From: UBA668 sp040081465
GTDB lineage: Bacteria; Actinomycetota; Acidimicrobiia; Acidimicrobiales; Ilumatobacteraceae
DNA: 64,000 bases
Direction: 5' to 3'
Assembly: GCA_040081465.1 (NCBI GenBank)
Contig: JBEBGL010000002.1
Location: forward strand, 248,001-312,000
Shown: one piece after another, positions 26,614 through 34,533 of the stretch
Layout of the letters: every line of letters begins with the position of its first letter
How positions within the stretch are numbered: position 1 is the first letter of the stretch
The notes under the pieces: generated by a model
Databases searched by the model: none
What the model was told of the DNA's origin: nothing
The model's input: the letters and a program-made list of their open reading frames with translations, nothing else
Translations under genes and position numbers: made by a program

Positions 26614-28511
26614 GCCAGCCAGCAACACCCGCGCCACCAGCGAGCACCAGCGAGTTGCGCGGCGGCCGCATGCACACGATCGGCGTGCCAACCGAGAAGT
26701 CGAAAGACTTCGGCGTGACCACCCGACGGCTGCTCGGCCGACTCGGACCCGAGAAGCCGAAAGCAATCCTGGTCGTGCTGTCAGGTGTATTCAGTGCCGG
26801 CCTCATCGTCTCGGGACCGAAGGTGCTCGGGCATGCGACCAACCTGATCTTCGACGGTCTCACCAACCGCAACGAAGGTGGCGCCGGCATCGACTTCGCT
26901 GCGTTGCATCGCGTTCTGTGGTTCGCGGTCGGGCTGTACCTGGTGGGCTACGTGTTCTCGTACCTGCAGGCGTTCCTGTTGGCGGGCGTGGTGCAGCGCA
27001 CCATGTTGCGCTTGCGCGAAGACGTCGAGGCGAAGTTGCACGCAATGCCGTTGTCGTACCTCGACACCCAGGCTCGCGGTGACCTGTTGAGCCGCGTGAC
27101 CAACGACATCGACAACGTTTCGCAGAGCACGCAACAATCGCTCAGTCAGCTACTGACCGGCGTGTTCACCATCTCTGGCACGTTGGTGATGATGCTGCTG
27201 ATCTCGTGGCAGTTGGCCATCGTTGCGATCATCACCGTGCCGGTCTCGGTCTTCGTGATGAAGAGCATCGCCAGCCATTCACGCAGCCGCTTCATCGCGC
27301 AGTGGAAACACACCGGAACGCTGAACGCGCACGTAGAGGAAACATTCACCGGCCATCCGATCATGAAGGCGTTCGGTCGCCAGCGCGAGGCACAAGCGCG
27401 CTTCGATGCGACCAACGAAGAGCTGTACAAGGCGGGCTTCTCGGCGCAGTTCATCAGTGGCTGCGTGCAACCGGCGACGGTGCTGATCGGCAACCTCAAC
27501 TACATCGCAATCGCCGTGCTCGGCGGTTTACGAGTCGCCAACGGCACGCTCGGCCTCGGCGACGTGCAGGCATTCATCCAGTACTCGCGTCAGTTCGCGC
27601 AACCGCTTACACAAACGGCCTCGATGATCAACGTGTTGCAATCCGGGATTGCATCGGCCGAGCGAGTGTTCGAGATTCTCGACGCGCCAGAGCAATCGGC
27701 CGACCCAACCTTCCACGACTCGCACCAAGCACGAGCAACAACGGCGCCAGTGGACCGCATAGGTCGCATCGAGTTCGACGACGTCTCGTTCAGCTACCGA
27801 GCCGACGTGCCGTTGATCGAGCACCTGTCATTGGTTGCCGAACCTGGGCAGACGGTCGCGATCGTCGGACCAACCGGTGCCGGCAAGACGACGCTCGTGA
27901 ACCTGATCATGCGGTTCTACGAACTCGATGCCGGTCGCATCACGCTCGACGGGCGCGACATCACGACCATGCGTCGTTACGAACTGCGCAGCCAGATCGG
28001 CATGGTGTTGCAGGACGCTTGGCTGTTCGGCGGCACGATTCGCGAGAACATCGCCTACGGCAACGTCACCGCTAGCGAGGAAGAAGTACTCGCGGCGGCC
28101 AAGGCGTGCTACGTCGATCGCTTTGTGCACTCGCTGCCCGCGGGCTACGACACAGTGCTCGACGACGAAGGCGGGTCGGTAAGCGCCGGCGAGCGGCAGC
28201 TGATCACGATCGCTCGGGCGTTCCTAGCGAACCCGTCGATCCTGATCCTCGATGAAGCAACCAGCTCGGTCGACACGCGTACGGAGGTGCTGATTCAGAG
28301 AGCCATGTCGAAGCTGCGCGGCGGTCGCACCAGCTTCGTGATTGCACATCGACTGTCGACGATTCGCGACGCAGACACGATCTTGGTGATGGACAGCGGC
28401 CGCATAGTCGAACAGGGTTCGCATCACGAACTGCTCGCGCAGGGCGGTGCCTACTTGGCGCTCTACAACGCCCAGTTCAGCGGCGCGGCAGTCGACATTG
28501 ACGTTGACTAA
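26610..28511 (+). CDS. ABC exporter subunit (permease-ATPase), Glu-type partner
   Basis: 633 residues from GTG 26610, which overlaps the preceding stop (GTGA). An N-terminal extension of about 45 residues (Pro/Ala-rich, then TEKSKDFG) precedes six helices and an ATPase domain: Walker A GPTGAGKTT (~425), degenerate signature SAGERQLITIARAF, Walker B ILILDEATSSVD with the catalytic Glu, AHRLST switch. Complementary to the upstream subunit. Converges on the molybdopterin oxidoreductase with a 10-bp gap. Confidence 0.92.
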   Translation: MSQPATPAPPASTSELRGGRMHTIGVPTEKSKDFGVTTRRLLGRLGPEKPKAILVVLSGVFSAGLIVSGPKVLGHATNLIFDGLTNRNEGGAGIDFAALHRVLWFAVGLYLVGYVFSYLQAFLLAGVVQRTMLRLREDVEAKLHAMPLSYLDTQARGDLLSRVTNDIDNVSQSTQQSLSQLLTGVFTISGTLVMMLLISWQLAIVAIITVPVSVFVMKSIASHSRSRFIAQWKHTGTLNAHVEETFTGHPIMKAFGRQREAQARFDATNEELYKAGFSAQFISGCVQPATVLIGNLNYIAIAVLGGLRVANGTLGLGDVQAFIQYSRQFAQPLTQTASMINVLQSGIASAERVFEILDAPEQSADPTFHDSHQARATTAPVDRIGRIEFDDVSFSYRADVPLIEHLSLVAEPGQTVAIVGPTGAGKTTLVNLIMRFYELDAGRITLDGRDITTMRRYELRSQIGMVLQDAWLFGGTIRENIAYGNVTASEEEVLAAAKACYVDRFVHSLPAGYDTVLDDEGGSVSAGERQLITIARAFLANPSILILDEATSSVDTRTEVLIQRAMSKLRGGRTSFVIAHRLSTIRDADTILVMDSGRIVEQGSHHELLAQGGAYLALYNAQFSGAAVDIDVD

Positions 28512-28521
28512 GAGACGTTGC

Positions 28522-30465
28522 CTAGACCGCAACGATGTGGACGAACGTGTCGTTGAAGCACGCACCATTACCTAGTGCGTCGCCGGTTGCTGGCGTCAGT
28601 GCGTTGACGCCCAAGCCATCGGGATGATTACGCAGCCACACGCCCTTGCTCATCACGGCGACGCCCGGCGCAGTATCGGTGTTGACTTCTAGCGGAACGA
28701 CGATGCTGCCTTGTTCGTTACTCACGCGAACCCGCGCGCCTGCCTGGAGACCGCGCCGCTCCGCGTCGACGGGATTCAGCAAGATGGCGGGCGACGGGCT
28801 TTGGAACTCGCCGAACATCGAGTTGACCAACTTCGACGTTGCCGGCGAGATCAGCAGTAGCGAACCTTCCGGCGCCGGGACGGGCACGTAGCGCGGCACA
28901 CCCTGATCGGCGTCGACGAGTCGTGCACGTCCGTCGTGCGGGAACGTGTCCACGAACTGTCGACTCGGAACTGGCACAGCGCGCGGACCCGGGTCTTCGA
29001 CGGCCACAGACTTGTCGGCTGCCGACCAGTCGAACCCCATCGCGCGAGCCATCGTCAATCCGGTCTCGTCGTTCGATCGACTCTCGCCTACTGGCGCGAT
29101 AACTGCTTTAACAGGCATGACGACGAGCGATCCATAGCCGGAGTTCACATCCTCGATCTCGAAGCTGGTGGTCGCAGGCAATACGACGTCGGCGAAGCGA
29201 GTTGTGTCGGTGAGCACCTGCTCGTGCACGACGGTGAACACATCGTCGCGACTGAACGCGGCGATCACGGCCTGCTGATCCGGGCACATCACCAACGGGT
29301 TCGCGCCTTGCACGAAAAGCACGTTGCACGGATCGGCCGAGCCGGGCGCCATCCACTGGCCGACCTGATGCAGCGGCACGGTGCGTCGTTGCGGACCGTC
29401 GAACGCTTCTTGCGGCCAACGACGTCGAGGCTTCGCGGCGCCGGTTGATGTTGACCCGATCACACCACTACCCGGAACGCCGAACGAACCGATCAGCATC
29501 GGCAACGACAGAATCGCGCGACACGCGGCGCCGCCGTTCGCATTGCGCTCTTGGCCCCAGCCGATGCGCAGCATCGCTGGGCTAGTGCTCCCCCACAGAT
29601 TCGCCAGCGTGACAATGTCTGCCGCGGCGAGCCCGGTAACTTCCGCAGCGCGCTCGAGGTTCCACTCGGCAGCGCCATCGATGAACTCATCTGCCCCCTC
29701 GGTGTGCGCGGCGATGAAGTCGTCGTTCAGCATGTTGTGCTGTTTCCAGTAGTGCGCGATTGCAAGCGCGAGCACAGTGTCGGTGCCGGGACGAATTGCG
29801 AGGTGCAAGTCGCAGCGCTTGGCCATCGCTGTGCGGCGCGGGTCGATGACGACGACCTTGGCGCCGTTGGCCACGGCTTGCTGAACGAGCGGCGGGAAGT
29901 GCGTGTTGCTGACGGTCGGGTTCGCGCCCCAGATCACGACCAGCTTGCTGTTCACGACATCGAGCGGATCGGCCGACGCCATCGCGCCGAACACGCTCTG
30001 CCACGACACGCCCATCGTGTGCGCACAGATCGTGTGCTCGCAGATCGTCGCGCCGATGGCGGCGAAGAACGCTTCCGTGAGGCTGGCCCGTTCAAGCGTC
30101 GCCGCCGATGAGTTATAGGTGAAGGCGACAACGGCGTCGGGTCCCCTGGTGTCGATCGCCGAGCGCATCCGATCACTGATCAGCGCTGTCGCTTCCTCCC
30201 AAGTCGACTGACGGAACTCGCCGCTCCCCTTCGCACCGGTTCGAATCAACGGCGTCAGCACACGCTCGGGCGCGTACACCCGCTGCGCATGACGCTTGAC
30301 CTTCGAGCAGATCCATCCGTCGGTGAACGGATTCTCCGGAGCCGCATCGATGTTCGTGATACGGCCAGCGGTCACGGTCACAGCAAGCGAGCAAGCATCC
30401 GGACAATCAAGCGTGCACATCGTGTGAACGATTTGAGTGTCGGGTCCGTCGTCAGTCACCGTCAT
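28522..30465 (-). CDS. Molybdopterin-dependent oxidoreductase with N-terminal 4Fe-4S site
   Basis: 647 residues of the DMSO-reductase/formate-dehydrogenase superfamily. The N-terminal Fe-S site is CTLDCPDAC followed by WICSKVKRH (~17-53); then two molybdopterin-binding regions (VVIWGANPTVSNTHF, DPRRTAMAKRCDLHLAIRPG) and a C-terminal dinucleotide-binding domain (~530-640, SPAILLNPVDAERRGLQ). No twin-arginine signal, so cytoplasmic. Substrate cannot be told. It is divergent from the ETF/mycofactocin operon, with 103 bp between the start codons, so joint regulation is plausible. Its own start has a TAGAGT -10 six bases upstream. Confidence 0.88.
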   Translation of the reverse strand: MTVTDDGPDTQIVHTMCTLDCPDACSLAVTVTAGRITNIDAAPENPFTDGWICSKVKRHAQRVYAPERVLTPLIRTGAKGSGEFRQSTWEEATALISDRMRSAIDTRGPDAVVAFTYNSSAATLERASLTEAFFAAIGATICEHTICAHTMGVSWQSVFGAMASADPLDVVNSKLVVIWGANPTVSNTHFPPLVQQAVANGAKVVVIDPRRTAMAKRCDLHLAIRPGTDTVLALAIAHYWKQHNMLNDDFIAAHTEGADEFIDGAAEWNLERAAEVTGLAAADIVTLANLWGSTSPAMLRIGWGQERNANGGAACRAILSLPMLIGSFGVPGSGVIGSTSTGAAKPRRRWPQEAFDGPQRRTVPLHQVGQWMAPGSADPCNVLFVQGANPLVMCPDQQAVIAAFSRDDVFTVVHEQVLTDTTRFADVVLPATTSFEIEDVNSGYGSLVVMPVKAVIAPVGESRSNDETGLTMARAMGFDWSAADKSVAVEDPGPRAVPVPSRQFVDTFPHDGRARLVDADQGVPRYVPVPAPEGSLLLISPATSKLVNSMFGEFQSPSPAILLNPVDAERRGLQAGARVRVSNEQGSIVVPLEVNTDTAPGVAVMSKGVWLRNHPDGLGVNALTPATGDALGNGACFNDTFVHIVAV

Positions 30466-30471
30466 GAACCG

Positions 30472-30477
30472 ACTCTA
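30472..30477 (-). promoter_or_regulatory. -10 element TAGAGT of a probable leaderless transcript (molybdopterin oxidoreductase)
   Basis: TAGAGT on the minus strand ends six bases before the ATG at 30465. The same hexamer is the -10 candidate of the rplC operon. Confidence 0.5.
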
Positions 30478-30555
30478 CATCCGCCCCCAAGATCAGCGTT
30501 TGAGCACTTTCGCGCACGCCTGCGGTGCACCACCGTGCAAACGTTGGGCTATCGC

Positions 30556-30561
30556 TAGTCT
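30556..30561 (+). promoter_or_regulatory. -10 element TAGTCT of a probable leaderless transcript (ETF/mft operon)
   Basis: TAGTCT ends seven bases before the ATG at 30569; there is no Shine-Dalgarno between. It faces the divergent -10 at 30472-30477. Confidence 0.5.
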
Positions 30562-30568
30562 GCGGTTC

Positions 30569-31465
30569 ATGATCGCCGTGGTGGTGGTGAGGGATGGGTT
30601 GCTTCCCGCCGGAGGCGCCGAAACCGTGGCCGAATGTGCGGGCCGGGCTGTCCTAATCGGTTCGCAAGCTTCGATCGCGGCCGTAGCGCTGCACGGCATC
30701 GCCGTTGAGCTGACGCTCGTCGAGCGCGATTCGTTTCAACCGGCTTCCTTCGCTGGCGACCTCGCCGCAATTCTCGCGGATGAGTCGATCGTGGTGCTGC
30801 CCGCCTCCCCCGACGGGCGCGACCTCGCACCGCGTCTTGCTGCTGGGTTGCAACGGCCGCTGCACGCTGGCGCGACCGCCGTCAACGCCGACCGCGTCGA
30901 TCTTGTGCGTAACGGCGGGCGAGATCTTCACCGCGTTGTGCCTGCTGATCGATTCGTCGCCACGCTGCAACCCGGCGCGCGCGGTGTCATCGTCGAGCAA
31001 CTGCTGCCTGCTCCAGCGACAAGAAACGTTGTCTCTCCGGCAACACAACTTGTCGATGCTGTAGTCACCGCTGTGCTTCCGCCTGATCCGGCGACTGTTG
31101 ATCTTGCTGAGGCGGCTCGCATTGTTGGCGGTGGCGCTGGGCTTGATGGTCCCGAGCGGATGCAACAACTCGCCGAGATCGGCCTGAAGCTTGGTGCCAG
31201 TGTCGGTGCTACTCGTGTTGTCACCGATCGTGGCTGGGCGGCTCATGAGCGGCAGATCGGCACCACCGGAGTCGTCGTTTCGCCACACCTCTATATGGCG
31301 TTCGGAATCGCAGGCGCCGTTCAGCACACCAGCGGACTCGGCGACCCTGCCCACATCGTGTCGGTGAACACTGATCCGCATTGCCCGATGATGCAACTCG
31401 CCGACCTTGCCATCGTCAGCGACGCGAACGAAACCATCGATGCACTTCAGGCACTACTCGCATGA
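30569..31465 (+). CDS. Electron transfer flavoprotein alpha subunit (FixB/EtfA type), mycofactocin-associated
   Basis: 298 residues. The C-terminal FAD domain carries the ETF-alpha hallmark: RIVGGGAGLDG, LGASVGATRVVTDRGW, IGTTGVVVSPHLYMAFGIAG and VSVNTDPHCPM. First gene of a six-gene operon: ETF-alpha, FixC, FixX, ETF-beta, MftE, MftF, all overlapping. I infer it passes electrons from ETF-beta/flavin to the FixC-type quinone oxidoreductase. Start ATG 30569 is chosen over upstream in-frame starts because the ETF fold begins there (MIAVVVVRDG) and a -10 element lies 7 nt before it. Confidence 0.92.
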   Translation: MIAVVVVRDGLLPAGGAETVAECAGRAVLIGSQASIAAVALHGIAVELTLVERDSFQPASFAGDLAAILADESIVVLPASPDGRDLAPRLAAGLQRPLHAGATAVNADRVDLVRNGGRDLHRVVPADRFVATLQPGARGVIVEQLLPAPATRNVVSPATQLVDAVVTAVLPPDPATVDLAEAARIVGGGAGLDGPERMQQLAEIGLKLGASVGATRVVTDRGWAAHERQIGTTGVVVSPHLYMAFGIAGAVQHTSGLGDPAHIVSVNTDPHCPMMQLADLAIVSDANETIDALQALLA

Positions 31466-32763
31466 CTGATGTCGATGTCATCGTCGTTGGTGGCGGACCC
31501 GCCGGTTCGTGCGCGGCAATCGTTGCTGCTCGCGCCGGACTGTCGGTCGTACTTCTAGAGCGCGGCCCATTCCCCGGCAGCAAGAACATGTACGGCGGTG
31601 TCGTGTACCCGCGCATTCTCGACGAGCTGATTCCGAACTGGTGGGAGGAAGCGCCGATCCAACGTTGGGTCACGCGGCGCTCGACGATGCTGCTCACAGA
31701 AACGCAGGCGCTCACCGTCGACTTCCGCACCGAAGCGTGGGGCAAGGCGCCGTACAACGGGGCAACTGCGTATCGCCCCGACTTCGACCACTGGCTCGCG
31801 GGTCACGCCGAAGCTGCTGGCGCGCAACTGCTGACGAGCACAACCGTCACCGGCTTGTTGCGCGACGCCAACGGCGCGGTTGTCGGCGTCACCACTGATC
31901 GACCCGACGGCGACCTGCGTGCGCGTGTCGTCATCGCGTGCGATGGCGTAAACAGCTTCCTCGCCAAGGAAGCCGGGCTCTACGAGCACACGGATGCGAA
32001 GCACTTCACGCTTGGCGTGAAGGAAACTCTGGCGCTTCCGAAGGAAGTCATCGACGAACGCTTCGGTGTGCGCGGTCGCGAAGGCGTCGACATCGAGATC
32101 ATCGGCGGCACCGGCGCCGTCAACGGTGGTGGGTTCGTCTACACCAACCTCGAGACCGTGGCAGTCGGAGTCGTGTTGAAGATCTCGAAGTTGGCGAGCC
32201 AGTCAATGCGGCCCGAACAGATCATCGCCAACCTGAAAGCCCACCCTGGCATCGCTCCGCTAATAGAGGGCGGAGAGATAAAGGAGTACTCGGCGCACCT
32301 GATTCCCGAGGCCGGCTTGAAGATGATGCCGAAGATGACCACCGATGGAATGTTGGTAGCTGGCGATGCGGCGGCGCTGTGCCTTGCGGCGGGCATCTGG
32401 CTGGAGGGCGTCAACTTCGCAATGGCGAGCGGCATGTACGCAGGTGAGTCGGCGGCCGAAGCGATCAAGGTGAGCGACGTCAGCGCGGCAGGCCTTGGCG
32501 GATACCAACGTCGGCTCAGCGAGACGTTCGTGCTGAAAGACCATCGCAAGTTGCGCCGAGCACCAGAACTCGTGTTGAGCGATCGTGTGCAGCACCTCTA
32601 TCCACAGATGATCGCCAATGTCGTCGAGCGCATGTTCCGCATCGACAACCCCGCGCCGAAGCCCGGACTACGGCGCATTCTCAATCAAGAACGCAAGCGT
32701 GCGGGCATCAAGCGGCGCGACCTGATGCGTGACACGCTCGACGGCTACCGGAGTTTCGGATGA
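31462..32763 (+). CDS. FixC-type ETF:quinone oxidoreductase flavoprotein
   Basis: 433 residues. N-terminal dinucleotide-binding motif DVIVVGGGPAGSCAA (~4-18), then LERGPFPGSKNMYGGVVYP, typical of FixC. A second FAD motif GMLVAGDAAALCL is at ~300. The C-terminus lacks its own Fe-S cluster, which is provided by the FixX protein of the next gene. The start overlaps the ETF-alpha stop (ATGA). Predicted to hand electrons from ETF to the membrane quinone pool or a bifurcation acceptor. Confidence 0.93.
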   Translation: MTDVDVIVVGGGPAGSCAAIVAARAGLSVVLLERGPFPGSKNMYGGVVYPRILDELIPNWWEEAPIQRWVTRRSTMLLTETQALTVDFRTEAWGKAPYNGATAYRPDFDHWLAGHAEAAGAQLLTSTTVTGLLRDANGAVVGVTTDRPDGDLRARVVIACDGVNSFLAKEAGLYEHTDAKHFTLGVKETLALPKEVIDERFGVRGREGVDIEIIGGTGAVNGGGFVYTNLETVAVGVVLKISKLASQSMRPEQIIANLKAHPGIAPLIEGGEIKEYSAHLIPEAGLKMMPKMTTDGMLVAGDAAALCLAAGIWLEGVNFAMASGMYAGESAAEAIKVSDVSAAGLGGYQRRLSETFVLKDHRKLRRAPELVLSDRVQHLYPQMIANVVERMFRIDNPAPKPGLRRILNQERKRAGIKRRDLMRDTLDGYRSFG

Positions 32764-33044
32764 CGCCCGGCAACTTCCTCGAGACGATGGAGACGGCCGA
32801 GTTCCGCGTCAGCCCCGACGCGCACATCGTTGTCGATAGCGCGATCTGTGCCGATTGCACAACGCGCGAGTGCGTCGTCGCCTGTCCGGCGAACTTGTTC
32901 GTCCCCACCGCAGATGGTGGCGTCGTCTTCAACTACGAGCAGTGCTTCGAATGCGGCACCTGCTACATGGTCTGCACGCAAGAAGGCGCGATCAAGTGGG
33001 ACTACCCAGCCGGCGGCTATGGCGTGGTGTTTCATCGAACATGA
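32760..33044 (+). CDS. FixX-type ferredoxin-like protein
   Basis: 94 residues. Cysteines: CADCTTRECVVACP (~31-44) and CFECGTCYMVCTQEG (~62-76), the FixX pattern of one 4Fe-4S cluster with vestiges of a second, ending in an aromatic GGYGVVFHRT tail typical of the family. It complements FixC to make the equivalent of a full ETF-QO. Overlaps both neighbours as ATGA. Confidence 0.93.
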   Translation: MTPGNFLETMETAEFRVSPDAHIVVDSAICADCTTRECVVACPANLFVPTADGGVVFNYEQCFECGTCYMVCTQEGAIKWDYPAGGYGVVFHRT

Positions 33045-33850
33045 GTGAAATCTCTCCGACGACGGAGATTGTCGTGTGTCTGAAGTGGGTATTCCAGGTC
33101 AATGAGCCGAGCGATGCGCGTTTCGCGGGAATGTCACCAGCCGATCACGCAGCACTCGAGTTGGCACTGCAATGTGCAGAACACATTGGCGGCGAGGTCA
33201 CTGCCGTCACGGTCGGACCGCTCGCAGCCGACACTGTGCTGCGCGAGGCCCTCGCATGCGGCGTCGCTCACGCAGTTCGAATCGACGCACCAACCGCGAC
33301 CGACAGTGCCGACGTTGCCACGATGATCGCATCAACAGCAGACAAGGCGTCGTGGATCTGGTGCGGCGACTACTCGACCGACAACGGAAGTGGCAGCGTG
33401 CCCAGCTTTCTCGCCGCTGACTTACAAGCCCGCCAGGCGCTCGGCGTGATCAACGTCTCGTTCGAGGGTGAGGGTGTCAGCGCGACCCGTCGCATTGATG
33501 GCGGTCGTCGTGAAGTGCTCGACGTTCGCGCTCCAGCAGTGATCAGTGTCGAGGGCGCGACGGCGCGCCTCCGTCGGGCCAGCCTCGCGGCGCTGCGCAC
33601 CGCGGCGACTGCGGCAATCGACGTCGTGACGCCGGCGACTCCAATTCGCACCACGCAACACACCGTCCACACGTACCGACCGCGAGCGCGAGCGCTGGCC
33701 GCGCCTAGTGCATCCGACGCATTGGATCGGGTGCGCGCGCTCACGATGAGCGGAGCGACAGCGACAGCGCAACACGATGTCGAGACACTGGCTCCAGCGG
33801 ATGCGGCAGCCCGCATCGTGGACGCACTTCGCGACTGGGGCTATCTGTGA
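33041..33850 (+). CDS. Electron transfer flavoprotein beta subunit (FixA/EtfB type), mycofactocin-associated
   Basis: 269 residues. ETF-beta fold: VVCLKWVFQVNEPS at the start, DHAALELALQCAEHIGGEVTAV, the DYSTDNGSGSVPSFLAADL loop that binds AMP/FAD in the family, and RRIDGGRREVLDVRAPAVIS. Starts at ATG 33041, overlapping the FixX stop (ATGA); its own stop overlaps mftE (GTGA). Forms the ETF heterodimer with the first gene of the operon. Confidence 0.92.
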   Translation: MSEISPTTEIVVCLKWVFQVNEPSDARFAGMSPADHAALELALQCAEHIGGEVTAVTVGPLAADTVLREALACGVAHAVRIDAPTATDSADVATMIASTADKASWIWCGDYSTDNGSGSVPSFLAADLQARQALGVINVSFEGEGVSATRRIDGGRREVLDVRAPAVISVEGATARLRRASLAALRTAATAAIDVVTPATPIRTTQHTVHTYRPRARALAAPSASDALDRVRALTMSGATATAQHDVETLAPADAAARIVDALRDWGYL

Positions 33851-34533
33851 CGCGCAAGCTTGGCGAAGGCACGTGGACCGATCATTGGAAACCAAGTCGG
33901 CGGCCGTTGCTGGTCGTGCCGATTGGTTCCTGCGAGCAGCACGGTCCGCATCTTCCGCTCGATACAGACACGCGCATCGCCTCGGCGCTGGCGACCAGTC
34001 TCGTGAACAACTACGACAGCGGCGAATTGCTGCTCTGCCCGGCGTTGGCCATCACTGCAAGCGCGGAACACGCGTCGTTCCCCGGCACGTTGTCGCTCGG
34101 TGCCGCCGTCTTCGAACAGGTCATCATCGAATTGGTGCGCAGCGCCGATTGGGCGGCTGGCGTCGTGCTGGTAAACGGCCACGGAGGCAACCAGGTCCCT
34201 GTCGACCGCGCAGTCAGGCTCTTGCAGAACGAGCAACGCCGGGTGCTTGCATGGTGGCCGAAGGTTCCCGATGGCGATGCGCACGCCGGTCACACGGAGA
34301 CCTCGATGATGCTGGCGATCTCGCCTCAGCTCGTCCGCATGGACGACGCCGAGGAAGGTCGCATGGAACCGCTCGCCGAATTGATCGATGAGCTGCGCAC
34401 CAATGGTGTCGGCGCTGTGAGCTCGAACGGTGTGCTCGGCGATCCGAGGATGGCGACCGCCGGTCATGGCCGATCGCTACTAACTCGCTTGAGTATCGAT
34501 CTGCTCTCCGCTGTCGACGAATGGTGGGAGTGA
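33847..34533 (+). CDS. mftE: Creatininase-family peptidase MftE (mycofactocin biosynthesis)
   Basis: 228 residues. Creatininase fold with metal ligands in EQHGPHLPLDTDTR (~33-46) and GHGGN (~110), plus GDAHAGHTETSMML and the NGVLGDP motif that I associate with MftE. In known systems MftE removes the C-terminal Val-Tyr-derived core from the processed MftA peptide. Starts at GTG 33847 (GTGA overlap with ETF-beta). The precursor mftA and the enzymes MftB, MftC and MftD are not in this window. Confidence 0.85.
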   Translation: MTRKLGEGTWTDHWKPSRRPLLVVPIGSCEQHGPHLPLDTDTRIASALATSLVNNYDSGELLLCPALAITASAEHASFPGTLSLGAAVFEQVIIELVRSADWAAGVVLVNGHGGNQVPVDRAVRLLQNEQRRVLAWWPKVPDGDAHAGHTETSMMLAISPQLVRMDDAEEGRMEPLAELIDELRTNGVGAVSSNGVLGDPRMATAGHGRSLLTRLSIDLLSAVDEWWE

